NCBI GenBank assembly: GCA_914767715.1
Contig: OU612065.1
Location: 17,916,001 to 17,980,000, forward strand
DNA length: 64,000 nucleotides
Direction: 5' to 3'
Source: Membranipora membranacea
Taxonomy: Eukaryota; Bryozoa; Gymnolaemata; Cheilostomatida; Membraniporidae
Of the stretch, positions 1 through 26,435 are shown piece by piece (the stretch's first letter is position 1; each line of letters starts with the position of its first letter). A model generated the notes under the pieces. It was not told the DNA's origin. It saw nothing but the letters and a program-made list of their open reading frames with translations, and did no database searches. Position numbers and translations under genes: made by a program.

Positions 1-143
1 TAAGGTTTCAATAACACTGGTTCGGTTTTGAGTAGAACCCTTGGGTACAAAGAGAAAAAGAGCATTGGGGGTTTCATCGAGACCATGGGGTTTTAATAAT
101 GGTGCAGTTTGGGGTATAAATCCAGGATGGGCACCAGTCTTAC

Positions 144-14521
<14,378 letters not shown>

Positions 14522-14991
14522 GCCACTCCCTCGGATGATATATTTATTTCACTCTGCTACTTAGGTATTCTTCATTAAGTTGATATCCACAGGTACACAG
14601 AAACAATGACTGAGAGGATAACTGGATCAATTATTGGATTAATTCCTGAAATTCTGCTGGCAGTAGCTAAGCAAATTGAAAAAGATGGCGTAAACAATCA
14701 TTGACAGCCCAAAATATATTTCCTTTGATGAAAACTGACACATTTTCAAATTCTACATTTTAGGAGGAGGTGGAAAAAATTCAGGTAAATCTCTTTTTTA
14801 ACTTCTTATTTTCCTTTTTTGTATTGAATAATTGGATCAAACTGAGTCATTTCTAAGTGGTGATTTTGGTGCAAAAGTTGGTTCAATTTCTGCAGACCTG
14901 CAAAATATGTCAGCCCCCTTGAAAGTGAAACCACATTTCCCTTTTTTTTCTAAATACTAGAAGTTGCATCATAAATAAATCACATGCAGAC
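14522..14991. promoter_or_regulatory. Head-to-head intergenic region, calcineurin A / PBLD copy 1
   Basis: Only 470 bp separates the calcineurin start codon (minus strand) from the first PBLD start codon (plus strand), so both promoters and 5' UTRs must fit here or overlap. No clear TATA box at a convincing distance was seen on either strand. Inferred to be a shared or bidirectional promoter purely from gene arrangement. Confidence 0.5.
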
Positions 14992-17900
14992 ATGATGATG
15001 GACATACCAGTATTCACTGTAGATGCATTTACTCAAGCTCCATTCAGAGGCAATCCTGCTGCTGTGTGTGTGATAAACAGCAGAATGGTAAGGAAATAAA
15101 TTCATCAATCCAAACTCAAAAACCTTCTTCCTTGCAGACTTCAGTCCTTGCTTGCAAAATTATATATAATGCATTTACATGATTTAGTAATGTGGTGGGT
15201 TTGGTATTATATTTTAATTCAATTGAATCAGTTTGAAACTAGGTATTAACTAACTGTTCACATGAAGGAATTTTACTGGTCATGATTCTGTAACTGAGAT
15301 GTCTTTAATGGAGGTAGACAATCTCTCAGTGACCAGTCAGTGGTTTACAATAGATAGGGAGAACATGCCTAAGTTGAGCCACGGAGTACTCCTTGGTTGT
15401 GCCGCCTTTACACTGCAGCCACCCAATAATCAGCAAATGCGATGACGAGAGTTATAAATGCATCAGTTAGTTGCCATTGTAGGAAAGTGCATACAAGGAT
15501 GTCCGCACCAGCAAGTCGCCTGTCCTTGTTTTTCAGAAACTGTCTGAAGATGAAATGCAGTCCATAGCACTAGAAATGAACCTCTCTGAAACAGCCTTTA
15601 TCCAAGAGACTGAGGATCAATTAGCCGGCACCGGTAAATATTGTCTTAATATTGAGTTCCTTCTCAATTGATAGGCACTGTGAGATAATGATGGTATCAG
15701 CCGAAAGCACAACATCAAATATCAACTTATACCTGCAGCCACCAATGTGCTGGCTCTGTTTGGTTTGAGACTGACTCCATCCTACCCAACCATTTAGAGC
15801 CATAACATTGACTAGCTTTCAGATTACTGAATAATTCTACAATAAACAATCTGTCACATGTTTCAAACAGCATTTAACATATCAACTGTTTAAAACAAAA
15901 TTTCTCTCCCTACAGTGTGGCAAAGTTCTCAATATTCGCATATCGTAAAGCAAATTTCATGAACAAAGTTCGCTTATATATTTACTCCTAAATTCAATAA
16001 TTCTTGGCCATGCGGCTTAATCAACATAATGTAGTAGGTAACATCCAATTGTATTCAATGTAATACAAGGTTTCGCGATTTTTGTGGAAATAGTCTGATG
16101 AAGCTAGCCACAATCGACATATTCACCATTGATGACAGTCCTCATATTAGCACGTGTTTTTTTTTTGTCTCTCTTACTTTCAAGGTAGCAGATTTGGATT
16201 GCGGTGGTTCACACCTAAGAATGAAGTTAACCTCTGCGGACATGCTACACTTGCCTCAGCTGTAGTACTTTTTCAATGCTACGGTAATCAGAATGCAAAG
16301 CTGGAGTTTGACACACTCAGCGGAGTGCTGTCTGCCGAGACAAACAGCAGCGGGTTTATTAACCTTAACCTGCCTCTTGCCGAAATTACAGACGAGGTAT
16401 AGTGGATAATATAAAAGTGTGATAACCACTGAATTAGATTCTTCTCTTAGAATGGAAATAGTATCATAGCGTTATACGGATATGACACTAAACACAGGGA
16501 CCCATCTGACTGTTATCTGATTGGCTGTCCCTAGTAGCATGAATAATTAGCCTGAGAAATTGTCTTGTTTACAAAATTGCAAACAGTAATTATACCCCAT
16601 ACAGTGTCGATGATTAGGGCATTTCTAGATTGCTACTAGGGACTGGCTATTTTTGCAAGCCCTGTGTTTTGCAAAAGAAAGCTAATGATGCTATTCCAGA
16701 TATGGAATTCAATGGTGATAACTTATAATATGTGCAATAATGTCCGTTGTGCAACAAATTTGTCAAATTTTATCCACCCACAACCCTGACACTGAAAAGT
16801 ATCCTCTTGTCATGTGTTCATATTTTCTATTGCTTTGTTGACTCATTTCCCTTTTTTTGTAGTTGCCTGAATCTGCAAAACCTATTTTAGAGGTGGGTAG
16901 TAGAATAAATAATTTTCCTGGTTCAATTTCTCATCAGTACCATATTTGAGGTGTTTTTTTCCCATTGCTTTAATGTAAACTCTTTACACTTCACATGCTT
17001 TGATAGCTCCTCCCAGTGGATTCAGCCTCCATCAAATAACACTCAGAATGAGTTTCTCAGTCCCTGCATTCCCCTGATGTTATCTGGCTGATGGTATCAT
17101 CTTATTTGCTTCATGCATTGATCGGTGGTTAATAAAGCTCATAATAATAATAAAGATTTGATGAAATTCTAAAGAAGAGAAGAGTACCCATATAATAATT
17201 GGTTTCCGCCCCCCCGGAATTTGTGGGACGACCCGAAGTTAATATCTTAATTAGGAGCGAGACCATCTTAGGTACACATACTAAAATGACAGTACACACG
17301 CTAATAGTGTAGTCCCGAAGTCAGGGTGATCTCAATGCTCGGTGTCTTATCGTCTGTATGACCACCCCTCCCTTGCTCTTCATGTATGGAAATTAAAGTT
17401 TCAAATGGTAGTCTTATATGTGAGATATATTTTTGTGACCTCGTATCACTCTACAGAAGTTCCACGAGCAAGAGCCAGCAAGGGCTGACTTCGATTCAAA
17501 TGTACTTGCTCATTTAGAAGCTTTTTAGCTAGTTAATTTCCACCTTATACCAATTATCTGTTCAAACAAACTCAGATGATGAGGGAATGATACACCTTTG
17601 TGTGGCTTAAGTAGAAATAATTATTCGCAAAAGATTATCCATCTGTGTAGAAAACTAGGCCTTACAATTGCTTTATCTTATTACTGATTTCAGTATCTAT
17701 CTCAGCTTTATTTATCACAATATCTTTACAGACAATCTGTCAGAAGTTTCCTCAGGCAGCAGTTATCTATTCTCCAAACACTAAGAAGCTGCTAGCTCGC
17801 CTCTCTGATTCCTGCACAAGGTGATTGAGACCGGTGATGATCATGCAAGTTGTACTGAACGAGAGAGCTACACCCAAGGATGTTATGGTTAAACGCATCT

Positions 17901-19782
17901 CACCATCCCCAAAAATTAATGGGTTAACAGGGCTAATAAGCAAGCCCTTTATTCACTACTTGGAGTTGTGCACTCTCATCCCTCAATCTCATTCCATTCA
18001 CCATGCAACACAGCCTTACATGGCCTATTGCTGAAACCTATTATAGTTTCAAGCCAAGAGAAACTGCTTGTGTTAGCTGCATTGGTATAACATGACATTG
18101 GAAATTTCTAAAATTATACTCTCTGTTCTATATTGTGCATCAAATGAATATCTGAATCAAAAGCGACACATTTCTTAAAAAATGTCAATGTAACGATTCA
18201 TTTTTAGGGAGGAGTTGCAGTCAATCGCCATACCTAACACGGATAAGCTTTTCTCAATTCATGACGGAAGTGAAATAAAAGGAGTCATCATCTCAATAAA
18301 AGGAGGTGGGAATGATTCTGAAGGTACACCGTATGATTTTATATCTCGTTACTTTGCTCCATGGAATGGTATACCCGAAGACCCAGTAACAGGTAAGGAT
18401 GAAATTAATATTGTAGGAATTATAAAGACAGCAGCCAGCTACCACTATCATTGAAGGTACAACTTCATATGTCCAACATTAATACAGTAAAGTATTCTTA
18501 TCATAGACTTAATAATATCATTAAGTCATTGAATTCCATATCTGGAATAGCATCATTAGCTTTCTTTTGCAAAACAAAGGGCTTGCAAAAATAGCCAGTC
18601 CCTAGTAGCAATCTAGAAATGCCCTAATCATCGACACTGTATGGGGTATACTTACTGTTTGCAATTTTGAAAACAAGACAATTTCTCAGGCTAATTATTC
18701 ATGCTACTAGGGACAGCCAATCAGATAACAGTCAGATGGGTCCCTGTGTTTAGTGTCCTAACCGTATAACGCTATGATACTATTTCTATTCTAAGAGAAG
18801 AATCTAATTCAGTGCATTAAGTCTATGATTCATATATACTGTGGGCCTTAGTAACCTGTCTTGGAAAGTTTTGTGGCGAGGAGAACAACCAGCTTGTCGA
18901 GACAGGTTAATTCCTTAGATGGTTTCTAATCATTCATGTGATATGAGTGTCGCAAACGGGCAGAGAACTCAAACCAGTTGATTTTTATTTTCAGCGCAAC
19001 ATCTATGTGATGTAAAATACGTCAGTATCTCAGTGCACAAATATTCTGTTAAGGGCAAAGGTTTTTGATCAACATAAGATGCTTCTATTTCAATTCAATC
19101 ATGTTGTCTTTTTTATTGAAGGGAGTGCACACTCGGTGCTGGGGAAGTATTGGGCAGCGGAGTTGAACAAAAATGATCTTTATGGTAATTGTCAAATTTC
19201 TTCATTTAACGCTGTGTCTTTCTAGGAGCCATTGTGTCCCCTCTCTCATTGCTTGCTAATGTTGGTAACTTCTTTCTAAACAAATTTGAGTATATATACT
19301 TGATGTATGGGGTTGTGCACGTACCCTGTATCAAGTGTTCTTACCCTTAACTGTCAAAACACTCAAGACAGCCAATGATTTTTCATCGTTCATTTATATA
19401 GAATTCAACACCAACTCACCAATAATGAGGCCGGTATATGTCGCAGTCATATTCCTTTTTTAGAGTATGTTAGGCCCAAGGAATTATGTTACGGTCAGAT
19501 CTTTGCACAACATATTCCCAGGAATAACCTCTTGCTTATCCAAACTTGTGATTTGGTATTACCGAATAAATTCAGTTCATACATAAACTTTACAATTTCA
19601 TAATACTCTTACCGACCCCAATTTCATATAATGATAAATTCCTTTCTCTGTCTGCAGCGAGGCAGTGTAGTCAAAGAGGAGGGGATGTAAAAGTGTCCCT
19701 GGATGAACCAAACGACAGGATTTATGTGGGAGGTAAAGCATCCATAGTCCTTTCAGGCAAACTTCATCTCCCTTCGAAGTAA
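14992..19782 (+). CDS. PBLD: PBLD / PhzF-like isomerase-fold protein, copy 1
   Basis: Phenazine-biosynthesis-like domain protein (PhzF superfamily, two-lobed diaminopimelate-epimerase fold); the cellular substrate of animal PBLD is not settled. Exons: 14992-15087, 15537-15633, 16185-16396, 16863-16892, 17732-17820, 18208-18392, 19122-19184, 19658-19782; every junction is GT-AG and in phase, giving 298 residues against about 288 in human PBLD. Family signatures in order: GNPAAVC near residue 20; NLSETAF with the catalytic Glu at about residue 50; [14 protein letters not shown] with the catalytic His; RYFAPW; EDPVTGSAH with the conserved Asp and Ser; and RGGDV near the end. Three consecutive ATGs open the frame; the first is given here. 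Introns 3 and 6 each hold a 288-bp hAT-type MITE. Copy 2 lies 1.2 kb downstream in the same orientation. Confidence 0.95.
16427..16714 (+). mobile_element. hAT-type MITE, copy 1 (288 bp)
   Basis: Short non-autonomous DNA transposon in intron 3 of PBLD copy 1. The ends are imperfect inverted repeats (CACTGAATT inward from the left, CATTGAATT inward from the right). It is flanked by an exact 8-bp target duplication, GTGATAAC, at 16419-16426 and 16715-16722; 8-bp duplications are typical of hAT elements. No coding capacity. Confidence 0.9.
18527..18814 (-). mobile_element. hAT-type MITE, copy 2 (288 bp, inverted)
   Basis: Same family and length as the element at 16427-16714 but in reverse orientation, in intron 6 of the same gene. 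By eye the two differ at about six positions, so both are recent. It has its own exact 8-bp target duplication, CATTAAGT, at 18519-18526 and 18815-18822, showing an independent insertion rather than a local inversion. Confidence 0.9.
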
Positions 19783-20942
19783 GACTGGACTGACGCAATC
19801 ATAGTAAATATATGAAGTTTTCTCATCATAATGCCACGAATCTGGAGTCATGTACTCAAAAATATCAACAAACAACTGCCATAATTTGCATTAGCCTTAA
19901 GTTTTTATTAGTTTTTACTTGATAGATCTGAATTTTTTTTGTAATTGCTAACACTTTTTCTACAGTGTCCTCCCTGATATATTTTTTAATTTTCTTATTG
20001 ATAGACTGTATACAGAGAATTTTGCAATACTAGAATTCCTGATGGCAGGGCAGGTGCCCTTAGATCAAGTTTGATCAAGTTTGCCTATTGTCAGACCTGA
20101 TCTGTCCCACTGATAAGCTCATTAACAGAGAGGCTATAACACTTTTTCAGTCTTACCAAGATTGTATAACACATGGTTATTTTGGTGATAGTCAACAAAT
20201 CAGTGCAAAGCAAAAAGTATGTGAAGCTGGAAGAGAATAAAGTTAATGATAAAGTTGATAAAAGTGCTAAAATTGTGTACAAAAAAATCGTTTTGCGCTA
20301 AAAAAAGTTAGTTCTCCGCTGAAGAAATTTGTGAAAAATGCATCCAGTTTATTGATCAGAACATGTAGCGAGTAGCTATTAACCATTGAACATCACTGAT
20401 AGTGAGCTTGATATGGTATCCCCGCTCCTATGGAGAAGTAACTCCAACAATCTAAATTATGAGTGGTTGCAGCCTTGGATACATGGTCATTAGCTTGCAC
20501 TCTCTATTGCAGTTTCAAATATGTTAAGGCTCATGTCGGCATAGAGAAAGGAAATCACATGCAAAATTATTCGTGAACACTTGTAAGTGCAGACCCAATG
20601 AGGTAAGATGTCCTATAATTTTGGTCACCATAATAAATTCTCACACATTACCTGGAAAACTATTGACAGAGTTGGCACCAATAATCATCCTCTTGAATAG
20701 CATTAAAATTTCTGTATAATATTCAATCTGAGAATTAGTGAAACACCCGGGACATGTCCGCATCATCTCATGAAAAACAGCCTCAATCATCCATAGCATA
20801 TTTTTACACAATTTACATATTTCTCTACAATTATCTAGAATTTAGAATCAGAACCAGGGCATTCTTGATCCAGGCTCCTTGTGTATCACATTCCAACTGT
20901 TTATAATACTCTTTTCTAGTTCTTGTCTCTCCTTGGTTTAAA
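19783..20942. other. Intergenic spacer between the PBLD copies
   Basis: No gene recognised. Near 20063-20100 a sequence resembling one end of the TCAAGTTTG-type MITE seen at 35218-35345 is present without a visible partner end. The promoter of PBLD copy 2 should lie in the last few hundred bases. Confidence 0.4.
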
Positions 20943-23900
20943 ATGGATGTCCCGATATACACTGTAGATACATTTACAGATAGCACATTTAAAGGTAATC
21001 CTGCTGCAGTATGTGTGATAGACAGTAAGATGGTAAGTACAATGTGATCTTATATTAACACCCGTCTTTTTTTCTCTTATTTTAACCCCATTGCGGTTTC
21101 CTAACATCTAACTATAGATATCATTGTTGCAAATATTTCAAGTCCGCCATTTAATAATTCATTCATACACTCTTATCTCACTGTGCTCTCCCTAGTGCTC
21201 AGGCAGCAAGCTGGGTGGAGTAAGTCCAACCACTGGGATCATCAAGAACTTCCCTCTATAGAAGAATGCCACTGATTTCACTTGGATAAGCGTTTAAGCA
21301 CCGAGTCTTTAATCCATAGATATGTTTTTATATCTATGCTTCAATCCCTATTCCCGATCATATCTGTATTCAAGGTACTGTCTGATGACGTAATGCAATC
21401 AATCGCAGCAGAGATGAATGTTTCTGCAACAGCCTTCATACATGAGACTGATGAACAAAATGCCAAAACAGGTAAGAGGTGCTGATATTGAACAATGCAA
21501 TGAGAGCATGTGTCCTGTGATAAGATAAGCTGTTCAATGAACAAGAAAAATCAAGTTGACAAATATCAAGTCATATTTATCACTGAAATTGTACAAGTCC
21601 GGCCAAAAATTCCGATATACCTACAATACAAGATATTTGAACTAAACATATGTTGGGGTTATGGTTGAGTGTGGTCTTTGTTCATCATGTTGATAGGTAG
21701 AAGGTTCAAGTTACGCTGGTTCACACCTCGGAATGAAGCACACCTTTGTGGACACGGAACCCTGGCTTCAGCTGCTGTACTTTTCCAATGTTATGGAAAT
21801 CAGAATAAGGAGCTTGAGTTTGAGACCTGCGGTGGTTTGTTATCTGCTGAGAGTAATGATGGATTAGTCAACCTTCACTTACCTCTACCAAAGATTACTG
21901 ATCAGGTAAATGGAAGTGTATTATTAAAGACTACCTCTAAACTCTAACTCCTTGCTATAACATGCATTGGTCTTTGGGTAGTCTTTAACTGATTGATTGC
22001 CAACGCATTCATCCTAGGCATATAGCAAACCTAGGAATACATACATCAAGGGTCACATTTTATTCGAGAGGCATAAATCATTCAAACGTTATTTTTATGA
22101 TTAACTTTTTCTTCATCTTGATTGAAATTTGTTTTTTTTCTTTTTCTCGATGACTGATTTTGAAAAAGTTTCTCACCCTATGAAAATTTAAAGAAAGCAT
22201 AGAAAAGAAGGGTGCTGGTGGCCGTCGCTGAAAAACAATGCTTTCCAATGTGCCTAGCACCACAAGAGCTGTTGCACCTATCGCTTGGTTCAGAATAGCA
22301 TCCGTAAGTGTGACACAGTCGCACGTGCTACGGCTATGTCATCATCCATTTTAGGTGTCGTCCGCTCTTAGAAAAAAAGGAGGACGACTCCATGTTTAAA
22401 TGGCCATTGATTGGTTTTATCAGGGAGGGTTTTAGGATAGTTAATTTACAGCATGTCATATCTATTTTCTTTATTATAGTTGCCGGAGCCCACAAACCGC
22501 ATTTTGGAGGTAAGGTTACGTGACGGTCGGTAACCTCCCTATGTACATGACATCCTGTCAAACCTCTTAAATGGTGTGGTCATGCCTAAAATGAGGAAAG
22601 AATATGGTGATCTATGAAAGGAGCCGTAAACCAAGTGAATTTGCTTATTATTTATATATTCCTACTGTCACTGAGTGCAAATAAGTGGTTAAATTCGAAC
22701 TGGATTACAAGTCTCGGACCACTGTTGCCTATTATTATGAAAACCAGCCAAATAGTACAACGTATGCTATATTATTTGCACCAGCTTGCGGTTGATTACT
22801 ATCAAAAATTGGGTAATAATCAAGTTACAATTTGTGATGTTAAAAAATTCTCTGCACTTGTCATATATGTCTGCTCAATGATTATTTATGTTTATAGAGT
22901 TTGTGGATTTTTATATGCTAAAAGGCATGTTTTCGAAGTGCTCAACAATTTGCATGCTGTGTATTCCAAGGCTCAATTTCATTTTCACCTTATGAGGAAT
23001 TTATTTAATTCCATCACAGGTCAAATATTTGATACATAAATATATATTATACCGAGAAGCAGTGTCGCCTTCGGCTCTGTTGGTGGACTTACATCATACA
23101 AAGATGTGGTGTATGCATGTTATGTGGTGAACTGTACATTGTTGCAGACAGTAACATGTCATTACTTTAGGCCTACACTCAATGTGATTCTGAATCACCC
23201 ATTTACTTGCAGAAAATCTGTAAACAGTCTCATTTGGTTCTTTTCTCACCCACCTCAAAAAAGTTACTGGCCCGGCTACCAGACTCCATGACTCGGTAAG
23301 TCTATTAATCAGCATCAATTCAAATTCAGTCAGTTTCGCAAAGCCAGAACTAATACTCTTATTTTATACATTAAGATAGCAGATAGCAGTTTATTGGTAA
23401 TCCGCCAAAGACAGTTTACAATTGTTTAAAAAGGCTCTGTGATTGTAATGGCATTTAAAACTTTGATACTCGTAGGTATAAAACTACATAAAAATCTTTC
23501 ATCTTGACATCCTGTATGATTTCCTGCAAAAAGAGTAGCACTGGTTAAGAATATGGATATCCAAATTTATAAAATTGTTGGCAGTATTTTCAATCCAACT
23601 ACACACTAAGGAGTCAGCATCAAAAAAGTGAGAATTCTTAAAAAATAGACGGAGCAGTTTTTCTCTATAACTCTGAGTGGCTGAAAAATACCATAACTCA
23701 ATGTTATACATAAAAATGGGTAATATCAAAGTTTCTATAAAATCGTGTTGTTGTGACTTAGAGGGATTAAACTGTTTAAATTTAGAAAAACAATAAAACC
23801 TTATTCTGAGCTTTTTATAGGTATAGCTAGTGTTTTCATGCCACTTTAGGTCATGGCTAAAATATGTACCTAACTACTTAAAATGCTCCGCTTTCTCAAT

Positions 23901-25913
23901 GGGTTGGCTATTTATAAAAAGATAATCATAAATAGCATATATTCTGCTAAAGCTCAGCACCATCTCCTTTGTTTTCATGGGATATATATATATAATATGT
24001 ATATGGTGCGGGTATAGTGGTGTAAAGTTGCACATCATATCCCATTTTATTGACTGTGATTGCTTGTGTTCTGATTCAAAGATGGTAGCAAAGTTTCAGA
24101 TCATTAAATAAATCAACAATGCTTGAGTGTCATTGGGCTATGGAAATATAATACTGTAGTTTTAGTGAGCAGACAATTCCGTCGGGCAATAGGATTCAAT
24201 CATCCCTCCCACCCTCCCTGCTCCCACCCTCAGTTCTGGATTAAAGATTTCCGTTGTTATTTAATTTCTCAATGCAGACACGCCCTAAACTTTAAGCAGA
24301 GCCCTCAAGCGGTCAGTGAATTTATTGTTATACCCATGTGGTTAAGTGTATACTCCGACTTTTCACCTTCAGGTTCAAGGTTTTCTTGCGTAAAGAAAAT
24401 TTCAGTGAGTAGAAACTTTACATTGCAGCCTTGATGGGATCCAAATACACTATATGCTAATTATTAGTATAACCACCCCTTCTCAATGGCATCATTATCC
24501 CACAAAAGATAGTAATTAACTTAATTGTAAATTACAAAATATTTTGCATCAGTTTTAATCTTTCCTCAATCAAAGTTCAGCTCAAGAATTTAATCAATTT
24601 TTTTTACAAAACACTACTCAAATTGGATGGCACGTTTGACGTCATAGTAAATGACTGAATGCTGGCTTCCTATAAGGTATTGTTGAAAGTTGGCTCTGAT
24701 TCAAAACATACCTGTGCAAATACCCACTCACTGTTTTCAAATGTTGTAGTGCAGAGCTAGAATCTATACCTGTACCCAACACTGATGAACTTTTGTCGAT
24801 TTACGACAAGAGCGACATAAAAGGAGTTATCATATCAGTGAAGGGGGGTGGACGTGACTCACAAGGCAGACCATATGATTTTATATCTCGTTACTTTGCC
24901 GCTTGGAGTGGTATACCTGAAGACCCAGTAACAGGTATGAGAAAACGATACTTACGTTCTCTGTATTTCCCACAAATTATTTATTTGTAAATTTTTAATC
25001 AAAAGGATACTGTGGGTAAAGAAACGTAAATTTGTGATGTATTATATTGGGAACCTCTGACATAAAATTATGGCTGCTCCTAGACTCAGAATGGAACAAA
25101 ACCTTGAGAACCATAGAGATTGCTGGAATTCTTCTAATTTTCTTTTGACGTGTCATCAGTGTAGAAACAAATTAGTTTTCTATCACTCATGAAATGGTGT
25201 TTCCGGGACTTTAAGTTTCCTCTAAATAAATCATGAGTGCAGATCGCTAGGGAGTTGGCACCATCGAGTATGTTGTTGATGACCGCAATACATATTTATA
25301 AGGTCTATAATCACATGTTTATAAATACTGTTAACATTTATTGTTAATTATTAACCATTTCAACCTGATGATAACAATTAAATAGGTATATGAATGAATC
25401 GTAGATATCTGGGATATTATTATAAATATTACTTGTTGTTATAGCACTTTAAAATTACTCTTCATATTATTCTTAGGATCTGCCCATACTGTGCTAGGGA
25501 AGTATTGGGGTGCAGAACTGAACAAAAAAGACCTTTATGGTAAGAACTAAGAAAAAACCAATATGGTTTGGCCGGGAGATTTGGACTCCCTGGTTCAGCA
25601 TATGTTTGATAAGAGAATCCTTTTGGAGTTGCACTTTTGCTCCACAACGATGGCATCCTATCACATAACATTCACCGACCAGCACTGTTGTCTCTCTACC
25701 TTGTTGATACCATTGAGGTTGGTGTCATGAGCTCTAAATTTGAATTTTCACAATATCCTTTAAATTCAAATCGTGTACTTTACAGCAAGGCAGTGCAGCA
25801 AGAGAGGAGGAGATGTAAATATATCCCTGGATGAACCCAACAACAGGATTTATGTGGGAGGTAAAGCATCAGTAGTCCTCGAAGGAAAACTTCGTCTCTC
25901 AATGGGGCAATAA
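20943..25913 (+). CDS. PBLD: PBLD / PhzF-like protein, copy 2, catalytic Glu lost
   Basis: Tandem paralogue of the upstream PBLD gene, with the same eight-exon structure and splice phases. Exons: 20943-21032, 21375-21471, 21697-21905, 22480-22509, 23213-23295, 24750-24934, 25477-25539, 25786-25913, giving 294 residues with an intact frame. GNPAAVC, RWFTP, CGHGTLASA, EDPVTGSAH and RGGDV are retained. The catalytic Glu of the NLSETAF motif is replaced: the codons read N-V-S-A-T-A-F, with Ala encoded at 21426-21428. In PhzF enzymes this Glu is the key acid/base, so the product may be catalytically dead or changed in function while still folded. Intron 4 holds a 141-codon open frame and intron 5 a LINE fragment. 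AATAAA overlaps the stop codon. Confidence 0.94.
22614..23039 (+). other. Unidentified 141-codon open frame in PBLD copy 2 intron 4
   Basis: An ATG-to-stop frame, hydrophobic near its start and around its middle (ALVIYVCSMIIYVYRVCGF). I recognise no family. It lies wholly inside the intron between PBLD exons 4 and 5 and has no clear promoter or partner exons. In AT-rich DNA a frame this long is unusual but possible by chance; it could be debris of a mobile element. Confidence 0.2.
23400..23990 (-). pseudogene. LINE reverse-transcriptase C-terminal fragment
   Basis: Minus-strand translation gives the end of a non-LTR retrotransposon reverse transcriptase: a start near KTKEMVLSFS, then a YLGT-type motif followed by DLKWHENT, a KKLRIRFYCF stretch, and LPIFMYNIELWYFSA, a typical arrangement downstream of the YxDD palm. 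The Tyr codon of the YLGT motif is a TAG stop (23874-23876). The fragment is 5'-truncated at a TA-rich tract around 23985-24005 and lies in intron 5 of PBLD copy 2. Its clade (CR1/RTE-like or other) cannot be assigned. Confidence 0.7.
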
Positions 25914-26282
25914 AATAGTCAACAGGTAAGATAACGAAGTTCAAATCTGATAGGTTACTCTCCATATTGCAACCATGCTGTAGATTTTTAGCAACTCAGT
26001 AGAACATCCCTTTATTATCTCTACCAGGGTCAGGTGTTCAGTAAGATTATCCTGACAACGATTCTTGATCATCATATTTTAAAAATAATATCCGATCAGA
26101 AGAGCCGTTGGAGTTCAGTAATCAAGTAATCAGTAATTACTTTTTATTTAGCTGCTCTCCAGCAAACTTTACATGAATATAATGATACAGATACAGAGAC
26201 ATATAAGATCGATGATACTTGATACAAGATACATAAGATACATAAAACACAAGATTGATGATACATGATATGACTCATCTAA

Positions 26283-26435
26283 TTAGCGCACCCTTGTACA
26301 ATGTAAGGGTGGGCAAGCTAGGCCATTGATCGGAGAGCTCACCTCCTTCAGCAGAATGGGTAGCGACCGGGATTCGAACGTGCAACTCTCAGATTGAGAA
26401 GTTCGAATCCTAACCACTACACCACAGTGGCAAGA
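26283..26435 (-). repeat. tRNA-derived SINE
   Basis: On the minus strand the sequence opens with a pol III A box (TGGTGTAGTGGTTAGGAT), then a B box (CGTTCGAATCCC) at tRNA-like spacing, followed by a non-tRNA tail. The acceptor stem does not pair well, so this is a SINE head or tRNA pseudogene rather than a working tRNA. Confidence 0.65.

Noticed and set aside
16427-18814. Large inversion or a single long foldback transposon
   Set aside because: Each arm has its own different 8-bp target duplication and complete ends, so these are two separate insertions.
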